DNA from: Sebaldella sp.
Lineage (GTDB): Bacteria; Fusobacteriota; Fusobacteriia; Fusobacteriales; Leptotrichiaceae
DNA: 45,326 nt
Reading direction: 5' to 3'
Assembly: GCA_018058425.1 (NCBI GenBank)
Contig: JAGOZX010000016.1
Span: 1-45,326, forward strand
Shown here: piece after piece, positions 43,997 to 45,326 of the stretch
How the letters are laid out: each line of letters opens with the position of its first letter
How positions within the stretch are numbered: position 1 is the first letter of the stretch
Notes under the pieces: generated by a model
What the model saw: the letters and a program-made list of their open reading frames with translations, nothing else
The model's database searches: none
What the model was told of the DNA's origin: nothing
Program-made: the position numbers and the translations under genes

Positions 43997-45326
43997 TTAA
44001 AACATTTCTTTCAAATTCTCATATAATTTTTTATATACCAAAAAATTTTCCTTATATCTAATATTATTTTTCATATTTGGCTTAAAGGTTTCAATAATAA
44101 ATTTAGAAGTGTCATATTGTTCCAAATTTTCTATTTCACCAATTGCTTTTAATCCTATAATAAAGGCTCCAAAACAAGAACTTTCATGATTTTCAGATAC
44201 TAAAATATTTCTTCCAAAAATATCTGCTATTACTTGAATAAATATTTTTGATTCACTTAATCCTCCATTTACATAGATTTTTTTTATCCCTTTTATTTCT
44301 TCTAAAGTATTAAATACATCATAAAGGCTGTAAATTATTCCTTCTAAAATAGCTCTTATAAAATGTTTCTTTTCATGTGATAGATTAATTCCAAAAAATA
44401 CTCCTCTTGCGTCAGAATTCCAAATAGGAGCCCTTTCTCCTAATAAATATGGTAAAAATATTAATTTAAATTCCTCTTCTTCTGTCTCCGAAAATACTTT
44501 AAACAATTCTTCATAGCTTATTCCCTTATCAAATTTTTCTCTCATCCACTCAATTATTATTCCAACATTATTTACAGCTCCTCCTAAAATATAATAATCA
44601 TTATCTAGAATATATGTAAATGTTCTTTCCTTATTATCAACTGTAATATCCCTGCTATTTACCCTTATCGCACCGCTTGTACCTAATGTCATCACAGCCG
44701 TTCCATCTTCCAGATCATTTACTCCTAAGTTAGCAAGGCAACCATCACTTGCTCCAATTATAAAAGGTGTTGTTTTTTCTATATTTAAGTATTCTAGATA
44801 CTCACTTTTCATGCCTAAAACTTTATATGTCACATCCACTGGTTTTGAAAAATATTTTTCATCTAAACCAAGGAAGTTTAATGAATTTTCATTCCATTTT
44901 TTTTCATATATATTAAATAAGCCTGTAGCAGATGCTATTGAGTGATCAATATAGTATTCATCAAATAACTTTAAAAATATATATTCTTTAATTGATATAA
45001 ATTTATGTGCCTTATTAAACACTTCTTTCATATTATTTTTTATCCACATTATTTTAAATAATGGTGACATAGGATGAATTGGTGTTCCTGTATTTAAAAA
45101 TATTTCATGTACTTTCTCAGTGGCTTTAAACTTTTTTACATATGAACTGCTTCTGCTATCAGACCATAAAATAGAATTTGTTAATGCTTTTCCATTTTTA
45201 TCTACTGCTATTATACTGTGCATTGCTGAACTAAAACTTACAGCTGCTAAATTTTTCTTTCCAAATTTTATTATTAATTCTTTTAAATTTAAAATAAAAG
45301 AATTAAAAATTTCTTCTGGATCTTGC
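43997..45326 (-). CDS. gntK: Gluconokinase, FGGY family, 3' part
   Basis: About 442 codons are visible; the N-terminal part, including the first ATP/phosphate loop, lies beyond the right edge (the visible frame begins QDPEEIF). It phosphorylates gluconate to 6-phosphogluconate with ATP. Typical of Bacillus-type GntK are SFSSAMHSIIAVD, LWSDSRS, TGTPIHPMSPL, FISIKEYIF and HSIASATGLFN; the C-terminal domain has GTSGAIRV, LLGERAPIWNSDARGVFFG and the ATP-site VNGGLSESK. A xylulokinase or glycerol kinase role is less likely from these motifs. 68 bases separate it from the PTS gene. With gnd it forms a gluconate pathway. Confidence 0.9.
   Translation of the reverse strand, partial: QDPEEIFNSFILNLKELIIKFGKKNLAAVSFSSAMHSIIAVDKNGKALTNSILWSDSRSSSYVKKFKATEKVHEIFLNTGTPIHPMSPLFKIMWIKNNMKEVFNKAHKFISIKEYIFLKLFDEYYIDHSIASATGLFNIYEKKWNENSLNFLGLDEKYFSKPVDVTYKVLGMKSEYLEYLNIEKTTPFIIGASDGCLANLGVNDLEDGTAVMTLGTSGAIRVNSRDITVDNKERTFTYILDNDYYILGGAVNNVGIIIEWMREKFDKGISYEELFKVFSETEEEEFKLIFLPYLLGERAPIWNSDARGVFFGINLSHEKKHFIRAILEGIIYSLYDVFNTLEEIKGIKKIYVNGGLSESKIFIQVIADIFGRNILVSENHESSCFGAFIIGLKAIGEIENLEQYDTSKFIIETFKPNMKNNIRYKENFLVYKKLYENLKEMF

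Overview
The window is strongly AT-rich and looks like chromosome from a member of the Fusobacteria (Fusobacteriaceae-like). It combines a lipid A gene (lpxK, so an outer membrane is implied) with genes more usual in Firmicutes (whiA, a class III fructose-1,6-bisphosphatase), many PTS sugar systems and a GH4 6-phospho-alpha-glucosidase of the MalH type. This assignment is inference from gene content only; no rRNA or tRNA is present. Almost all genes lie on the minus strand; only rlmN and a class A penicillin-binding protein are on plus.

Layout from left to right. 1-1967: the 5' part of a TPR/Sel1-like exported protein, a lone serine recombinase, decayed DNA and a small lipoprotein. 1968-5680: an NAD/ADP-ribose operon read right to left: NrtR-like Nudix regulator, NADAR protein (reading frame broken near its start by one base), KptA RNA 2'-phosphotransferase, PnuC transporter, NadR. 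5786-16729: mostly housekeeping genes: a conserved hypothetical, a DUF4163/DUF3298 exported protein, serS, nadD, an unknown gene, lpxK, whiA, a small membrane protein, a SanA/YdcF-like protein, kup, fbp. 16730-17371: a gene-free stretch with palindromes and two copies of a dispersed repeat.

17372-23444: a complete acetoin/pyruvate-type dehydrogenase complex (E1 alpha, E1 beta, E2, E3) followed by lipoate-protein ligase, which can charge the E2 lipoyl domain. 23627-27442: a glucitol-type PTS (IIC, IIBC, IIA) led by an NAD(P)-binding/SAF-domain oxidoreductase and ending with a small IIB-like protein that lacks the active-site cysteine; its promoter carries two palindromes. 27600-27955: another gene-free stretch with repeat arms and a terminator. 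27956-29803: an AEC transporter and two tandem ElaA-like acetyltransferases.

29876-39057: DNA polymerase I, then a gene joining a beta-propeller-like N-terminus to a family 1 uracil-DNA glycosylase fold whose catalytic motif is rewritten, a GlsB-like membrane protein, a MORN-repeat protein, and the divergent rlmN-pbp pair. 39060-45326: a sugar-acid/alpha-glucoside operon read right to left: gluconokinase (cut by the window edge), alpha-glucoside PTS IIBC, 6-phospho-alpha-glucosidase, 6-phosphogluconate dehydrogenase, and an RpiR regulator. The four enzymes and transporter would together convert an alpha-glucosyl-gluconate to glucose-6-phosphate and ribulose-5-phosphate.

The points most worth following up are the propeller-glycosylase fusion with an altered active site, the NAD/ADP-ribose operon with its single-base frameshift, the possible maltobionate-type operon, and the glucitol-type PTS with an unusual dehydrogenase.
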